64,000 nucleotides of DNA, from positions 1-64,000 of the forward strand of contig JAEEWT010000001.1 in NCBI GenBank assembly GCA_016287755.1, read 5' to 3'. The translations under genes were made by a program, and so were the position numbers. This DNA is from Prevotella sp. (GTDB lineage Bacteria; Bacteroidota; Bacteroidia; Bacteroidales; Bacteroidaceae). Positions within the stretch are counted from its first letter, which is position 1, and each line of letters begins with the position of its first letter. This document shows, piece after piece, positions 11,131-18,672 of this stretch. The notes beneath the pieces were generated by a model. It worked only from the letters and a program-made list of their open reading frames with translations. It was not told the origin of the DNA and did no database searches.

Positions 11131-11274
11131 AATCTGCATGATAATAATTGAACACGGATAACTCAGATCTTACGGATATTTGCTATCACCCCGCCCCCCT
11201 TGCCAGGGGCCCCGCCCCTTTAGAAGGGGTGGGGAATGGATAATCATCCGTTGAATCCGGAAAATCCGTGGTCG
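11131..11274. repeat. Right arm of the outer inverted repeat (partner 4912-5063)
   Basis: Read in reverse it follows the left arm block by block: CCACGGAT, GGATTCAACGGATGA, CATTCCCCACCCCTTCTAAA, GGGGCGGGG, GGCAAGGGGGG, AATATCCGTAAGAT, GAGTTATCCGTGTTCAATTA and CATGCAGAT. Confidence 0.75.
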
Positions 11275-11381
11275 CTTTATATAAAACCTTGGATCTGAGG
11301 TTTGAATCTATTTCCGTTTCTTTCTTTCGTTACAAATAATTAGCAGAAAATTCCACCACTTTGTTCGGTTTTTCGGGTGGC

Positions 11382-11394
11382 GGACAATTTGTCC
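11382..11394. promoter_or_regulatory. 13-bp palindrome GGACAATTTGTCC
   Basis: Second copy of the palindrome seen at 5175-5187, again followed by ATA. It lies about 270 bp upstream of the start at 11656, before a terminator-like hairpin. Confidence 0.4.
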
Positions 11395-11438
11395 ATAAAA
11401 AACGCCCCAACTACTTTCGATTTATCACTCAACTGTTG

Positions 11439-11484
11439 CAGCAGCAACATACTTCTCACATACGGAGTGGTTGCTGCTGTTTTT
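11439..11484 (+). terminator. Rho-independent terminator
   Basis: CAGCAGCAAC (11439-11448) pairs with GTTGCTGCTG (11470-11479), followed by TTTTT. No gene lies directly upstream; it may stop read-through from the repeat region. Eight bp after it the palindrome array begins. Confidence 0.7.
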
Positions 11485-11491
11485 ATAATCA

Positions 11492-11550
11492 TTCCCACGT
11501 TGGGAACTTGTTATTCCCATATTGGGAAATATTGTTTCCCATGTTGGGAA
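11492..11550. promoter_or_regulatory. Triple palindrome array A (TTCCCA-N3-TGGGAA x3, 22-bp steps)
   Basis: The three copies are TTCCCACGTTGGGAA (11492-11506), TTCCCATATTGGGAA (11514-11528) and TTCCCATGTTGGGAA (11536-11550). Starts are exactly 22 bp apart, so all lie on one face of the helix. The array stands between a terminator (ending 11484) and the promoter at 11604-11635. The same arrangement occurs at 45039-45097 and 63037-63095. Confidence 0.85.
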
Positions 11551-11603
11551 TACTATATACATGAGCCCCCGATGCCTCATATCAATAAATATTTACGAAA
11601 AAT

Positions 11604-11635
11604 CTTGGTAAATTCCTGTTTTTTTCGTACCTTTG
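11604..11635 (+). promoter_or_regulatory. Promoter of the DUF4105 operon
   Basis: TACCTTTG (11628-11635) has CTTG (11604-11607) 20 bp upstream. The start ATG 11656 follows 20 nt after the -7 box. The promoter position argues against any start codon further upstream, such as the in-frame ATG at 11377. Confidence 0.7.
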
Positions 11636-11655
11636 CCGCGCAAAACCTCATTAAT

Positions 11656-12876
11656 ATGAGGATGGAAAAAAGAAAAGGGAAATGCGGGAAATCTCTCTGG
11701 TGCCTGATCTTGGTGCTGTTGGGAATCGCTGTGAAAGGCAATGCGCAGCGCAACGATTCTGTGGTAGTAGCCCCCGATAGCAGCAATTTCGTAACGGCGA
11801 GCATATTGACAATTTCACCTACAAACGAGGTCTATTCCGTGTTTGGCCATACAGCCATTCGCATGGAATGTCCAGTTCACCAATTGGATTATGTGTTCAC
11901 CTTTGAGAGTGATCCGTCGGTGGGCGGCTTCCTGACCTTCTTCGCAGGAAAGGCCAAGGCCCGGTTTATCGCTGTGCCAACACAGCAGTTCCTGAATGAT
12001 ATGGAAAGGATAGGCAGAGGAGTCAAGCAAAATGAACTGAACCTTACACATCATGAGAAACAGGAGTTGTGGCGCAATCTCGACAACGACATGGTTGCAG
12101 GTGCACATAGGAAGTTCAACTTGTTGCTCAACAACTGCGTCTCAATGACGGTATTGAAACTGCACCAGAGTTGTATTGATGAGCATTTAGAGTGGGCACC
12201 TTGGAAAGGCTCAATGCTTCTGAACAACGGTGACTTAGTGCGGCATAATGCAAGACGGTCGCCATGGGCTGAGTTCCTTTTTGTCACTTTCTTGGGAACA
12301 GGATATGATGACTATTACGACCAGGAATTGAGACTATGTCCAGAGATCCTGATAGATGAGCTGCGCAAGGCTTCATTCGTTGAGAATGAAACAGACAGGC
12401 AACGTCCTGTAATAACGGATCAAGGACAAACACTGCTCACGGAAAAGAAACCGTTGCAGGAAAATCGAGTTACTCCATCATTGGTGTTTAGCTTCCTTCT
12501 ACTGCTCGTCTGCATCTTAACCATCGCAGAATGGTGTGGGCATTGTGTTAAAATCGCCCACTATTTAGATGTCTTCTTATTGATAGTTCAAAGCCTATTA
12601 GGCTTCATACTTATATATATCACTTTTGTGTCGGAGATCTTTGGTCTAATGTGGAACTGGTATCTCATACCGTTCAACCTAATTCCTTTGATTCTCTGGA
12701 TTTGCCTGCATAAGCAGAAGAACTACGGCAGAGTATATCTGCTATATTCGGTGGTACTTGTGGCGTTTCTCGCCCTTACCCCGTTCCTCTCTCAACTAGA
12801 TTTTCCGCATCAGCTGATAACAGCGATGTTTACTGTAAGATGTATTAGTAATTATTGTATTTATCGTTTTAAATAA
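11656..12876 (+). CDS. DUF4105 (Lnb N-terminal-like) protein with C-terminal membrane helices
   Basis: From ATG 11656 the product has 406 residues. The first ~31 are a signal peptide or anchor (KSLWCLILVLLGIAVKGNAQ). Residues ~45-190 match DUF4105: the N-terminal GHTAIRMECP, then LNLTHHEKQELW and a FNLLLNNCVSM segment with the family's conserved Asn-Cys. The last ~150 residues hold about five hydrophobic helices. The family is common in Bacteroidetes and may be a papain-like cysteine peptidase; activity here is unproven. The open frame extends to 11377, but promoter, terminator and palindromes fill that part. The next gene starts 1 nt after the stop, so they form an operon. Confidence 0.8.
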   Translation: MRMEKRKGKCGKSLWCLILVLLGIAVKGNAQRNDSVVVAPDSSNFVTASILTISPTNEVYSVFGHTAIRMECPVHQLDYVFTFESDPSVGGFLTFFAGKAKARFIAVPTQQFLNDMERIGRGVKQNELNLTHHEKQELWRNLDNDMVAGAHRKFNLLLNNCVSMTVLKLHQSCIDEHLEWAPWKGSMLLNNGDLVRHNARRSPWAEFLFVTFLGTGYDDYYDQELRLCPEILIDELRKASFVENETDRQRPVITDQGQTLLTEKKPLQENRVTPSLVFSFLLLLVCILTIAEWCGHCVKIAHYLDVFLLIVQSLLGFILIYITFVSEIFGLMWNWYLIPFNLIPLILWICLHKQKNYGRVYLLYSVVLVAFLALTPFLSQLDFPHQLITAMFTVRCISNYCIYRFK

Positions 12877-12877
12877 T

Positions 12878-14794
12878 ATGGATAAGCAAATACGTTCTCT
12901 ATTGATAGGTCTGCTTTCCCTCTTTATGTGGGGGATAGCTACTCCATCATATGCATTTGGAGAAGCAACATTTTACCACAAGATTGCATATTGTGTAAAC
13001 GAAACTGGGGCTGGTACCGTTTATGCTAACGGTCCTTTGTACGAGAATCAGGGGAACACTAGTCATGATTTTACCTCTACAAGTAGCACCTCCGACCAAT
13101 ATGCTGTCTTTAGTAAACATGATTACGCTTTTCTAAGTACTCCAAGCAGCGTGACCATGTATTACAGTTTGCATGCTGTAAATTCGAACGAGAATTATCA
13201 ATTCGATCATTGGGAGACAAAGAATGGAAACAACTGGGTAGTAATAGATGAGCCATCCCTAATTTATGATGCCCCATCGGAAACTGTTACTAATTCAACA
13301 AACAACGACCCCAGTGTTAGCGCAAGATATAAGGCTTGCTTCTCTTTAAAAGGCGTTTTAAAAGCAGAGGTTGCTGTAGGCCAGGAAAATCTTGGACATG
13401 TTATGAATTCCAAAGTGAATAATACGACTGGTGATGTCGTAACACTAACTGCACAATCCACCCAATCATTTCAGGGCGTATTCTTCAGTCATTGGACTAT
13501 TGACGGAAACAGTACATACAAATCAACAGAGAATCCTCTCACCGTAAAAGTTCCTGAGGGTGTGACAAGTATTGTCTATAGGGCCCATTTTACAGAACCG
13601 TCTGAACAAACGTATTGCCGATTTGAAAATGTTGGAACAGGCAAGTTTATATCATTATCAAGTTTAAACAAAGCTTCTGTTAGAAAAGATGGTAACAATT
13701 ATACTGCTCTGATTATGAATGGCTTGAAACTTATAAGCAATTCTTCAAGCAGCATGGGAGATCCTTCAACTGTATTCTATATCGGTGGAACATCCGATAA
13801 TGCAGAAGGAATTTCTTCTGTGTTGGTTTTGAATTCTCAGGGTGAGGATTTAATGCCACAAGTCTTTGTAGATGGAAACAATAGCTATTCCGTTAAGATT
13901 AAAAAGGAAGGACAGTATTACCGTATCTCAACAACAATGACAGTCAACACTGATGGCACAACAGGAGAGGTCTTCTTAACTGACGAAGGAAAAGATACAC
14001 CGGTGTTTAGTAATACTCAAGGAAATAATGCTTTATGGACAATTCATTTCTTAGATGAAGGGCATTTAAATGAGCATGCGTTTGGTGTTGCTCCTGATTC
14101 AAGAATGCTTCTAAACGGTAAATACTATACCACTCTTTATACAACGTTCCCCTATAAAATGCTTGATGGAATCAAAGCATATTACCTTGACATTACAAAA
14201 GCGGACCAAATATATAATGAGCAAACCAAGAAAATTACATTCTTGGAAGTACCCGAAAACGAGAAGATTATACCTAAGAAGATGGCTGTAATCCTTGAGT
14301 GTTCTGGAACAAACCCAGAAGGAAACAGGCTTTTGCCTATTGTGGACAAAAATAATAGTATTAGTGAAGGTAAATATGTCACCGACAAGAATAATCTTTT
14401 GAAGGGAGCTTTGGTTGTTGGAGGAGGTTTAACAGGTGCTCAGGCTGCAGCAAAGAGTAAGCTTCCCGATCAGGACTATGTTTATGTCTATTCTGCAAAG
14501 AATGGGCTCGTCAGTTTCTTCAAATGGAGTGGAACCAAGGTAATACCAAATAATAAGGTGTATCTGGCAGTAACGAAAGACTTCGAAGGTGAAACAAGTT
14601 CTGATGGTAATGCTGCGAAGGGTTATACATTCATATATGGAAATGATTTCGAGGAAGGAAGTATTGCTACTAATATAGATCATCCAGAACAAACAGAAGA
14701 AGATGGAATCATCTATAACTTGCAAGGAGTTAAAGTGACAAATCCTTCTACAGGAGTATATATTAAGAATGGAAAGAAATACATTGTAAAATAA
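12878..14794 (+). CDS. Secreted protein with divergent InlB-like repeats and T9SS-type tail
   Basis: This 638-residue protein has a signal peptide (IRSLLIGLLSLFMWGIATPS, cleaved near SYA). Residues ~60-250 hold two copies of a repeat resembling divergent InlB B-repeats (FDHWETKNG with ARYKACF; FSHWTIDGN with VYRAHF). A beta-rich middle follows, then the Prevotella-type sorting tail: IIYNLQGVKVTNPSTGVYI and KNGKKYIVK at the extreme C-terminus. It is probably exported by the type IX system. The gene starts 1 nt after the DUF4105 gene, and its stop overlaps the start of the small DPW protein gene (TAATG). Substrate or ligand unknown. Confidence 0.82.
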   Translation: MDKQIRSLLIGLLSLFMWGIATPSYAFGEATFYHKIAYCVNETGAGTVYANGPLYENQGNTSHDFTSTSSTSDQYAVFSKHDYAFLSTPSSVTMYYSLHAVNSNENYQFDHWETKNGNNWVVIDEPSLIYDAPSETVTNSTNNDPSVSARYKACFSLKGVLKAEVAVGQENLGHVMNSKVNNTTGDVVTLTAQSTQSFQGVFFSHWTIDGNSTYKSTENPLTVKVPEGVTSIVYRAHFTEPSEQTYCRFENVGTGKFISLSSLNKASVRKDGNNYTALIMNGLKLISNSSSSMGDPSTVFYIGGTSDNAEGISSVLVLNSQGEDLMPQVFVDGNNSYSVKIKKEGQYYRISTTMTVNTDGTTGEVFLTDEGKDTPVFSNTQGNNALWTIHFLDEGHLNEHAFGVAPDSRMLLNGKYYTTLYTTFPYKMLDGIKAYYLDITKADQIYNEQTKKITFLEVPENEKIIPKKMAVILECSGTNPEGNRLLPIVDKNNSISEGKYVTDKNNLLKGALVVGGGLTGAQAAAKSKLPDQDYVYVYSAKNGLVSFFKWSGTKVIPNNKVYLAVTKDFEGETSSDGNAAKGYTFIYGNDFEEGSIATNIDHPEQTEEDGIIYNLQGVKVTNPSTGVYIKNGKKYIVK

Positions 14795-14997
14795 TGGAAA
14801 CCAAAAGACTCTATATACATCCTATGACCGAAGTATGCGTTCTTCATTCTCATGAAGAATTCATGCTTCAGGCATCTCTACATGATGACGAAGCAGATTT
14901 CGTAGGTGCAAAGGAGAACTCATTCGACTTCGACGATGATCCGTGGGCTGATGACCCATGGGCTGATACCTCCGTTAAGGATCCTTGGGAGGAATAA
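14794..14997 (+). CDS. Small acidic DPW-repeat protein, paralog of the 9508 product
   Basis: This 67-residue protein begins METKRLYIHPMTEVCVL and ends with an acidic tail carrying three DPW units (DDDPWADDPWAD, then KDPWEE). There is no signal peptide or membrane segment. The start ATG overlaps the previous stop (TAATG), which implies translational coupling to the secreted-protein gene. The N-terminal LYIxPxTE motif and the DPW tail are shared with the 74-residue product at 9508-9732. A strong terminator follows at 15018. Function unknown. Confidence 0.72.
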   Translation: METKRLYIHPMTEVCVLHSHEEFMLQASLHDDEADFVGAKENSFDFDDDPWADDPWADTSVKDPWEE

Positions 14998-15017
14998 ACA
15001 AACACAATAACAAACAA

Positions 15018-15048
15018 CCGGCAGGAGTGAAAATTCCTGCCGGTTTTT
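15018..15048 (+). terminator. Rho-independent terminator of the 11656-14997 operon
   Basis: CCGGCAGGA and TCCTGCCGG form a strong stem around a short A-rich loop, followed by TTTTT. It separates this operon from the convergent argC gene. Confidence 0.88.
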
Positions 15049-15118
15049 GTATGTTGTAGGAGGCCATTTCCAAAACCATAGGTTTTAGAACGCAAAACCA
15101 CATGTCCAAGAAAAACTG

Positions 15119-16234
15119 CTAAAATGCGGAGGCTTTCAGCCGTAAACCTGCGGTTTCATCGATGCCGAACATGATGTTCATATTCTGAACAGCCTGACCT
15201 ACAGCACCTTTCAACAGGTTGTCGATGACGGATGTGATCAAGAGCTTGTTGCCGATCTTTTCGCAATGAACCAGAGCCTTGTTGGTATTCACCACCTGCT
15301 TCAAGTCGAGTGCCTTGTCGCTGTAGTGCGTAAAGGCGGCATCTTTGTAGAACGCTTTGTAGAATGCAACCACTTCCTCAATAGGACAATCCGTCTTGAT
15401 GACCTCTGTAACAAAGATGCCACGGGCAAAGTCACCACGGTAAGGAATGAAGTCGATGGATACTCCGGACTCCTGCTTCTCTGAGATGGGAGAGGTGAAG
15501 AAAGGTGCATCGGCTGGCTTTACCTCGTTCAGACTCTGACAAATCTCGTGTAGGTGCTGATGGGTGAACTGCTTATAGATGCTGAAGTTGTTGTTACGCC
15601 ACGAGAAGTGGGTGGTAGCACCGGGTTTCTGTCCTGCGCCAGTACTTCCTGTAATACCGTTTACGGCCACATCATCGTGAATCAGGCCCATCTTGGCAGC
15701 GGGAAGGAGTCCCAGCTGGATGCAAGTGGCAAAACAACCAGGGTTAGCCAGATGCTGTGCCTTCTCGATCTCTTCCTTGTGGATTTCCGGAAGACCGTAA
15801 ACGAAGTTATAGTGAATAGTGGACAGTGAATAATTTGCTTCCGCTGTGGCATTTGCGCCATGTGACTTTGTATCAGAATCCTGTGCGGCAGCAAATTGTT
15901 CACTATTCACTGTTACCTGTTCCCTTTTAATCCGGAAGTCCTGCGCCATGTCGATGATCTTGACATTGGCGGGGATGGTATGGTCTTTCAGGAACTGTTC
16001 GCTCTTGCCATGACCGAAACAGAAGAACACCACATCGATCTGGTCGAAGGGCATCTCACTGGTGAACCGCAGATCGGTCTCACCAATCAGTCCTTCATGC
16101 ACATCGCTCACTAAGTTCCCTGCATTACTCTCAGAGTTGGCAAACACAATCTCCGCCTGAGGGTGGTTCAGCAGCAGGCGAATCAACTCACCGCCCGTAT
16201 ATCCTGCCGCACCTAGAATACCAATTTTAACCAT
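15119..16234 (-). CDS. argC: N-acetyl-gamma-glutamyl-phosphate reductase with in-frame repeat insertion
   Basis: ArgC reduces N-acyl-glutamyl-5-phosphate to the semialdehyde, the third step of arginine synthesis. This 371-residue protein has the N-terminal NAD(P)-binding GILGAAGYTGGELIRLL and the catalytic NPGCFAT with Cys at residue 167. It is longer than the ~320-345 residues I expect for this branch. The excess is at residues ~103-143, just before FVYGLPE, where ~120 bp with terminal inverted repeats (15811-15917) reads through in frame. The extra segment is a low-complexity loop and probably surface-exposed. The gene lies downstream of argG on minus, with an IVS-like element between them. 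The start is the ATG that gives the standard ArgC N-terminus. Confidence 0.95.
   Translation of the reverse strand: MVKIGILGAAGYTGGELIRLLLNHPQAEIVFANSESNAGNLVSDVHEGLIGETDLRFTSEMPFDQIDVVFFCFGHGKSEQFLKDHTIPANVKIIDMAQDFRIKREQVTVNSEQFAAAQDSDTKSHGANATAEANYSLSTIHYNFVYGLPEIHKEEIEKAQHLANPGCFATCIQLGLLPAAKMGLIHDDVAVNGITGSTGAGQKPGATTHFSWRNNNFSIYKQFTHQHLHEICQSLNEVKPADAPFFTSPISEKQESGVSIDFIPYRGDFARGIFVTEVIKTDCPIEEVVAFYKAFYKDAAFTHYSDKALDLKQVVNTNKALVHCEKIGNKLLITSVIDNLLKGAVGQAVQNMNIMFGIDETAGLRLKASAF
15811..15917. mobile_element. MITE-like element inside argC, terminal inverted repeats ~28 bp
   Basis: The left end AGTGAATAGTGGACAGTGAA continues with TAATTTGCTTCCGC (15811-15844). The right end CAGCAAATTGTTCACTATTC continues with ACTGTT. 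They are inverted copies of each other and match the ends of the element at 16250-16721. The core is only about 50 bp and has no gene. It is read in frame as part of ArgC. I see no clear target-site duplication. Confidence 0.75.
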
Positions 16235-16249
16235 AATTATAAGTAATAA

Positions 16250-16721
16250 TGAATAGTGAACAGTGAATAATTTGCTTCCGCACTTCCCTACCCACTTCCT
16301 ATTTATTGTTTTGTTTCGCTGTTTTTATAGATGATATTAAAAGCTTGAGCAATTCCTGACAGTCAGTACTCATGCTTCCAAACTCTTTTTCATTGAGATA
16401 CTCTGTATCTTTCAATATATTGAGCCAATAGAGGGTCTCATTGCACTCTTTCAGTGCAATAGACAACTTGTTTACAAAATCGGCAGGACTTTGTGCATAG
16501 GTTGCCTCGCTTACTAACGCTCCTATGGCAGTACCTGAACGGAAAACTTGATTAAGCATTCCATACTCTTTAGGACTGCACTTGATGTACTTCACCATAT
16601 TTACAATTCTTACTCCAAAAGTATAACTTTTAGAGGTAAGAGGTGAATTATAGCTTTGTACGTATTTCATGTATAATGTAAGCGGAAGCAAATTATTCAC
16701 TATTCACTGTTCACTGTTCCC
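16250..16721. mobile_element. IVS-like element with terminal inverted repeats and four-helix-bundle gene
   Basis: The left end (16252-16281) reads AATAGTGAACAGTGAATAAT then TTGCTTCCGC. The right end (16682-16711) is its near-perfect reverse complement. Both outer parts are AGTGAAC/AGTGAAT heptamers. The gene at 16299-16670 fills the interior. In RNA the ends would form a ~28-bp stem with the gene in the loop, as in intervening sequences of 23S rRNA, but here the element lies between argG and argC. The same ends flank the shorter insert in argC. Confidence 0.7.
16299..16670 (-). CDS. Four-helix-bundle protein (23S rRNA intervening-sequence protein family)
   Basis: This 123-residue protein matches the PF05635/TIGR02436 four-helix-bundle family: KSYTFGVRIVNMVKYI, then FRSGTAIGALVSEATYAQS, DFVNKLSIALKECNETLYWL and a C-terminal LLKLLISSIKTAKQNNK. 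Such proteins are encoded in intervening sequences of 23S rRNA and in other small elements; their role is uncertain (a related protein, Avd, serves diversity-generating retroelements). I take the ATG at 16670 because the upstream GTG extension is only the translated terminal repeat. The gene sits between argG and argC inside an inverted-repeat element. Confidence 0.85.
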   Translation of the reverse strand: MKYVQSYNSPLTSKSYTFGVRIVNMVKYIKCSPKEYGMLNQVFRSGTAIGALVSEATYAQSPADFVNKLSIALKECNETLYWLNILKDTEYLNEKEFGSMSTDCQELLKLLISSIKTAKQNNK

Positions 16722-16744
16722 TTCCCCCCTCAGAGGGGGGAGGG
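16719..16744. repeat. GC-rich hairpin at the argG 3' end
   Basis: CCCTTCCCCCCTC pairs with GAGGGGGGAGGG over a few central bases and lies at the argG stop codon (16747). No T run follows in the minus direction, so it is not a classic terminator. It resembles the CCCCTCCCT/AGGGAGGGG element near 47.7 kb. Confidence 0.55.
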
Positions 16745-16746
16745 TC

Positions 16747-17949
16747 TTATCTCTCATTCGGATGAATTCCGTAATAGACGCGGAGGGGGGTGCTGCTGAC
16801 TTTGATGAAGCCCTTGGCCTCGTCGGCTGTCCAGCCGGTTTGGGTCTCACCGTACTCACCGAGCTTCGACTTGGTCAGGTCGTTATCGCTGTCAACACCT
16901 ACTGTCTCGAAACCGAAGGGACGGAGTTTCAGGATAGCGGTACCTGTGACGTTACGCTGACTGGAGGTGAGCATCGCCTCGATATCGGGCATTACCGGCT
17001 CCAGATACTGACTCTCGTGCAGGAACATGCCGTACCAGTTAGCCACCTGGTCCTTCCAGTACTGCTGCCACTTGCTCAGGGTTGACTTCTCCAGCAGACG
17101 GTGTGCCTCGATGATCAGCTTGGGTGCTGCGGCCTCGAAGCCCACACGACCCTTGATACCGATAATCGTGTCGCCCACGTTGGCGTCGCGACCGATGGCG
17201 TAAGAGGCGCCGATCTCCTCGATCTTCTGGATAGCCTTCACCTTATCATCGAACTTTTCGCCGTTGACAGCCACGATTTCGCCCTTCTCAAACTGGATCT
17301 TCAGCAACGACTCCTGTTCCTTAGCCGTTACATGCTTCAGGTAAGCATCCTCGGGCAGACCTTGCGTAGGATCGAGCAGCTCACCACCGCAGATACTGGT
17401 TCCCCAGATACCCACGTTGTATGAGTACTTCAGTTTGGTGAAGTCGGCAAAGAACCCATGCTCGTTCAGGTAATCCACCTCCTCCTTACGAGTCAGCTTT
17501 TTGTCACGAGTCAGCGTGATGATCTCCACACCCGGTGCCATCACCAGGAAGGTCATGTCAAAGCGGATCTGGTCATTACCGGCACCTGTTGAGCCATGAG
17601 CGATGGCATCAGCGCCGATCTCCTTGGCATAACGGGCAATGGCAATGGCCTGGAAGATACGCTCTGAGCTGACGGATATAGGGTAACAGTTATTACGCAG
17701 TACGTTACCGAAGATCATATACTTCAGCGACTTGGCATAATACTCCTGTGTTACGTCGAGGGTGACATATGCTTTTGCGCCCAGCTTATAGGCGTTCTCC
17801 TCGTTCTTCTTCAGCTGTTCTTCGCTGAAACCGCCGGTATTGGCACATGCTGCATATACTTCATATCCTAAATCCTTTGCCAGATACATCACTGTGTAGG
17901 ATGTATCCAGTCCGCCAGAAAAGGCGACTACCACTTTTTTCTTTTCCAT
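16747..17949 (-). CDS. argG: Argininosuccinate synthase
   Basis: ArgG joins citrulline and aspartate with ATP to give argininosuccinate. The 400-residue length is normal. The N-terminal PP-loop VVAFSGGLDTSY binds ATP. Further family stretches are IAHGSTGAGNDQIRFD, the NVGIWGTSICGGE region and YGMFLHESQYLEPVM near the C-terminus. It follows the GNAT gene by 19 bp and is transcribed with it and argR. Complete and without oddities. Confidence 0.97.
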   Translation of the reverse strand: MEKKKVVVAFSGGLDTSYTVMYLAKDLGYEVYAACANTGGFSEEQLKKNEENAYKLGAKAYVTLDVTQEYYAKSLKYMIFGNVLRNNCYPISVSSERIFQAIAIARYAKEIGADAIAHGSTGAGNDQIRFDMTFLVMAPGVEIITLTRDKKLTRKEEVDYLNEHGFFADFTKLKYSYNVGIWGTSICGGELLDPTQGLPEDAYLKHVTAKEQESLLKIQFEKGEIVAVNGEKFDDKVKAIQKIEEIGASYAIGRDANVGDTIIGIKGRVGFEAAAPKLIIEAHRLLEKSTLSKWQQYWKDQVANWYGMFLHESQYLEPVMPDIEAMLTSSQRNVTGTAILKLRPFGFETVGVDSDNDLTKSKLGEYGETQTGWTADEAKGFIKVSSTPLRVYYGIHPNER

Positions 17950-17968
17950 ATCTCTTTTTCTACTTCTT

Positions 17969-18640
17969 TTATTCTTTATTACTATCTATCTCTCTGATTC
18001 GTTCCAGCACTTCATCTGGAATCTTGGCAGGCAAATGTTCGGTGGGATCGAAAAGCATGCCGGTGCAGATGCAATACTTGCGACCGGTGCGATGCAGCAC
18101 ATCCACGTTCACACAGCCTTCGCAACCACGCCAGAAAGCCTCATCGTCTGTCAGATCGGCAAACGTCACGGGCTTATAACCCAGCTGCGAGTTCATCTGC
18201 ATCACAGCGGCTCCGCTTGTCAGCGAGAAAATCTTTGCTTTGGGCCAACGGATACGAGCCAGCGTAAAGGTCATGTCCTTGATGCGTTTTGCCAAATGCA
18301 GACCGCGGAACTTGGGGTGCACAATCAAACCAGAGGTGGTGACATACTGCTTGTTCCCCCAGGTTTCGATATAACTGAAGCCTGCGAACTCATCTCCATG
18401 GAGGGCGATAACTGCCTTGGCCTCACGCATCTTGGTTGCCAGATACTCATGCGTACGCTTGGCAATACCTGTTCCACGCACCTTGGCCGCTTCGCTGATG
18501 GTCTCTAAAATGGTGTCCACATACTTCTCATGCGAAGGGTCGGCTACCATCACCTGGATATCTTCAACCCTTACCACCGTCTTTTCTTCCTTTACGTCCT
18601 CCTTCACCGCTTCCTTACTTTCTTCTTTAATCTCTTCCAT
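17969..18640 (-). CDS. GNAT-family N-acetyltransferase of the arginine operon
   Basis: This 223-residue protein has a charged Glu/Lys-rich N-terminus (about 25 residues) followed by a GNAT fold. The acetyl-CoA loop is IVHPKFRGLHLAKRIKDM around residues 110-127. The C-terminal part holds several Cys (RGCEGCVNVDVL, RKYCICTGMLF) and may bind a metal or be structural. Its place between argR and argG strongly suggests that it supplies N-acylglutamate, the ArgA-type first step, or acts on another arginine intermediate. That role is inferred from context. The gene is co-directional with argR (32 bp gap) and argG. Confidence 0.82.
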   Translation of the reverse strand: MEEIKEESKEAVKEDVKEEKTVVRVEDIQVMVADPSHEKYVDTILETISEAAKVRGTGIAKRTHEYLATKMREAKAVIALHGDEFAGFSYIETWGNKQYVTTSGLIVHPKFRGLHLAKRIKDMTFTLARIRWPKAKIFSLTSGAAVMQMNSQLGYKPVTFADLTDDEAFWRGCEGCVNVDVLHRTGRKYCICTGMLFDPTEHLPAKIPDEVLERIREIDSNKE

Positions 18641-18672
18641 TTCTTCTCTACGAATGAGTCGAATTATACGAA

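Larger units (their letters stand above)
9858..11340. other. 1.5 kb non-coding region full of palindromes and short repeats
   Basis: I see no convincing gene on either strand. From left to right: TAACCAGCC-type repeats (10150-10240), a long imperfect hairpin (10246-10352), inverted-repeat arms (10362-10500 and 11009-11120) with 11-bp tandem units, a spacer with CAAACGCTCCCAGCGTTTG-like palindromes (10788-10845), and the right arm of the outer inverted repeat (11131-11274). The stretch is either a cluster of intergenic repeats or a structured RNA locus. Confidence 0.7.

Noticed and set aside
4912..11340. Insertion sequence or transposon with transposase
   Set aside because: No transposase, integrase or recombinase gene is visible in or near the inverted repeats.
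11377..11655. N-terminal extension of the DUF4105 protein from ATG 11377
   Set aside because: The stretch contains a palindrome, a terminator, array A and the promoter; the signal peptide begins only at 11656.
16671..16700. GTG start at 16700 for the four-helix-bundle gene
   Set aside because: The extra residues are just the terminal inverted repeat translated; family alignment supports the ATG at 16670.
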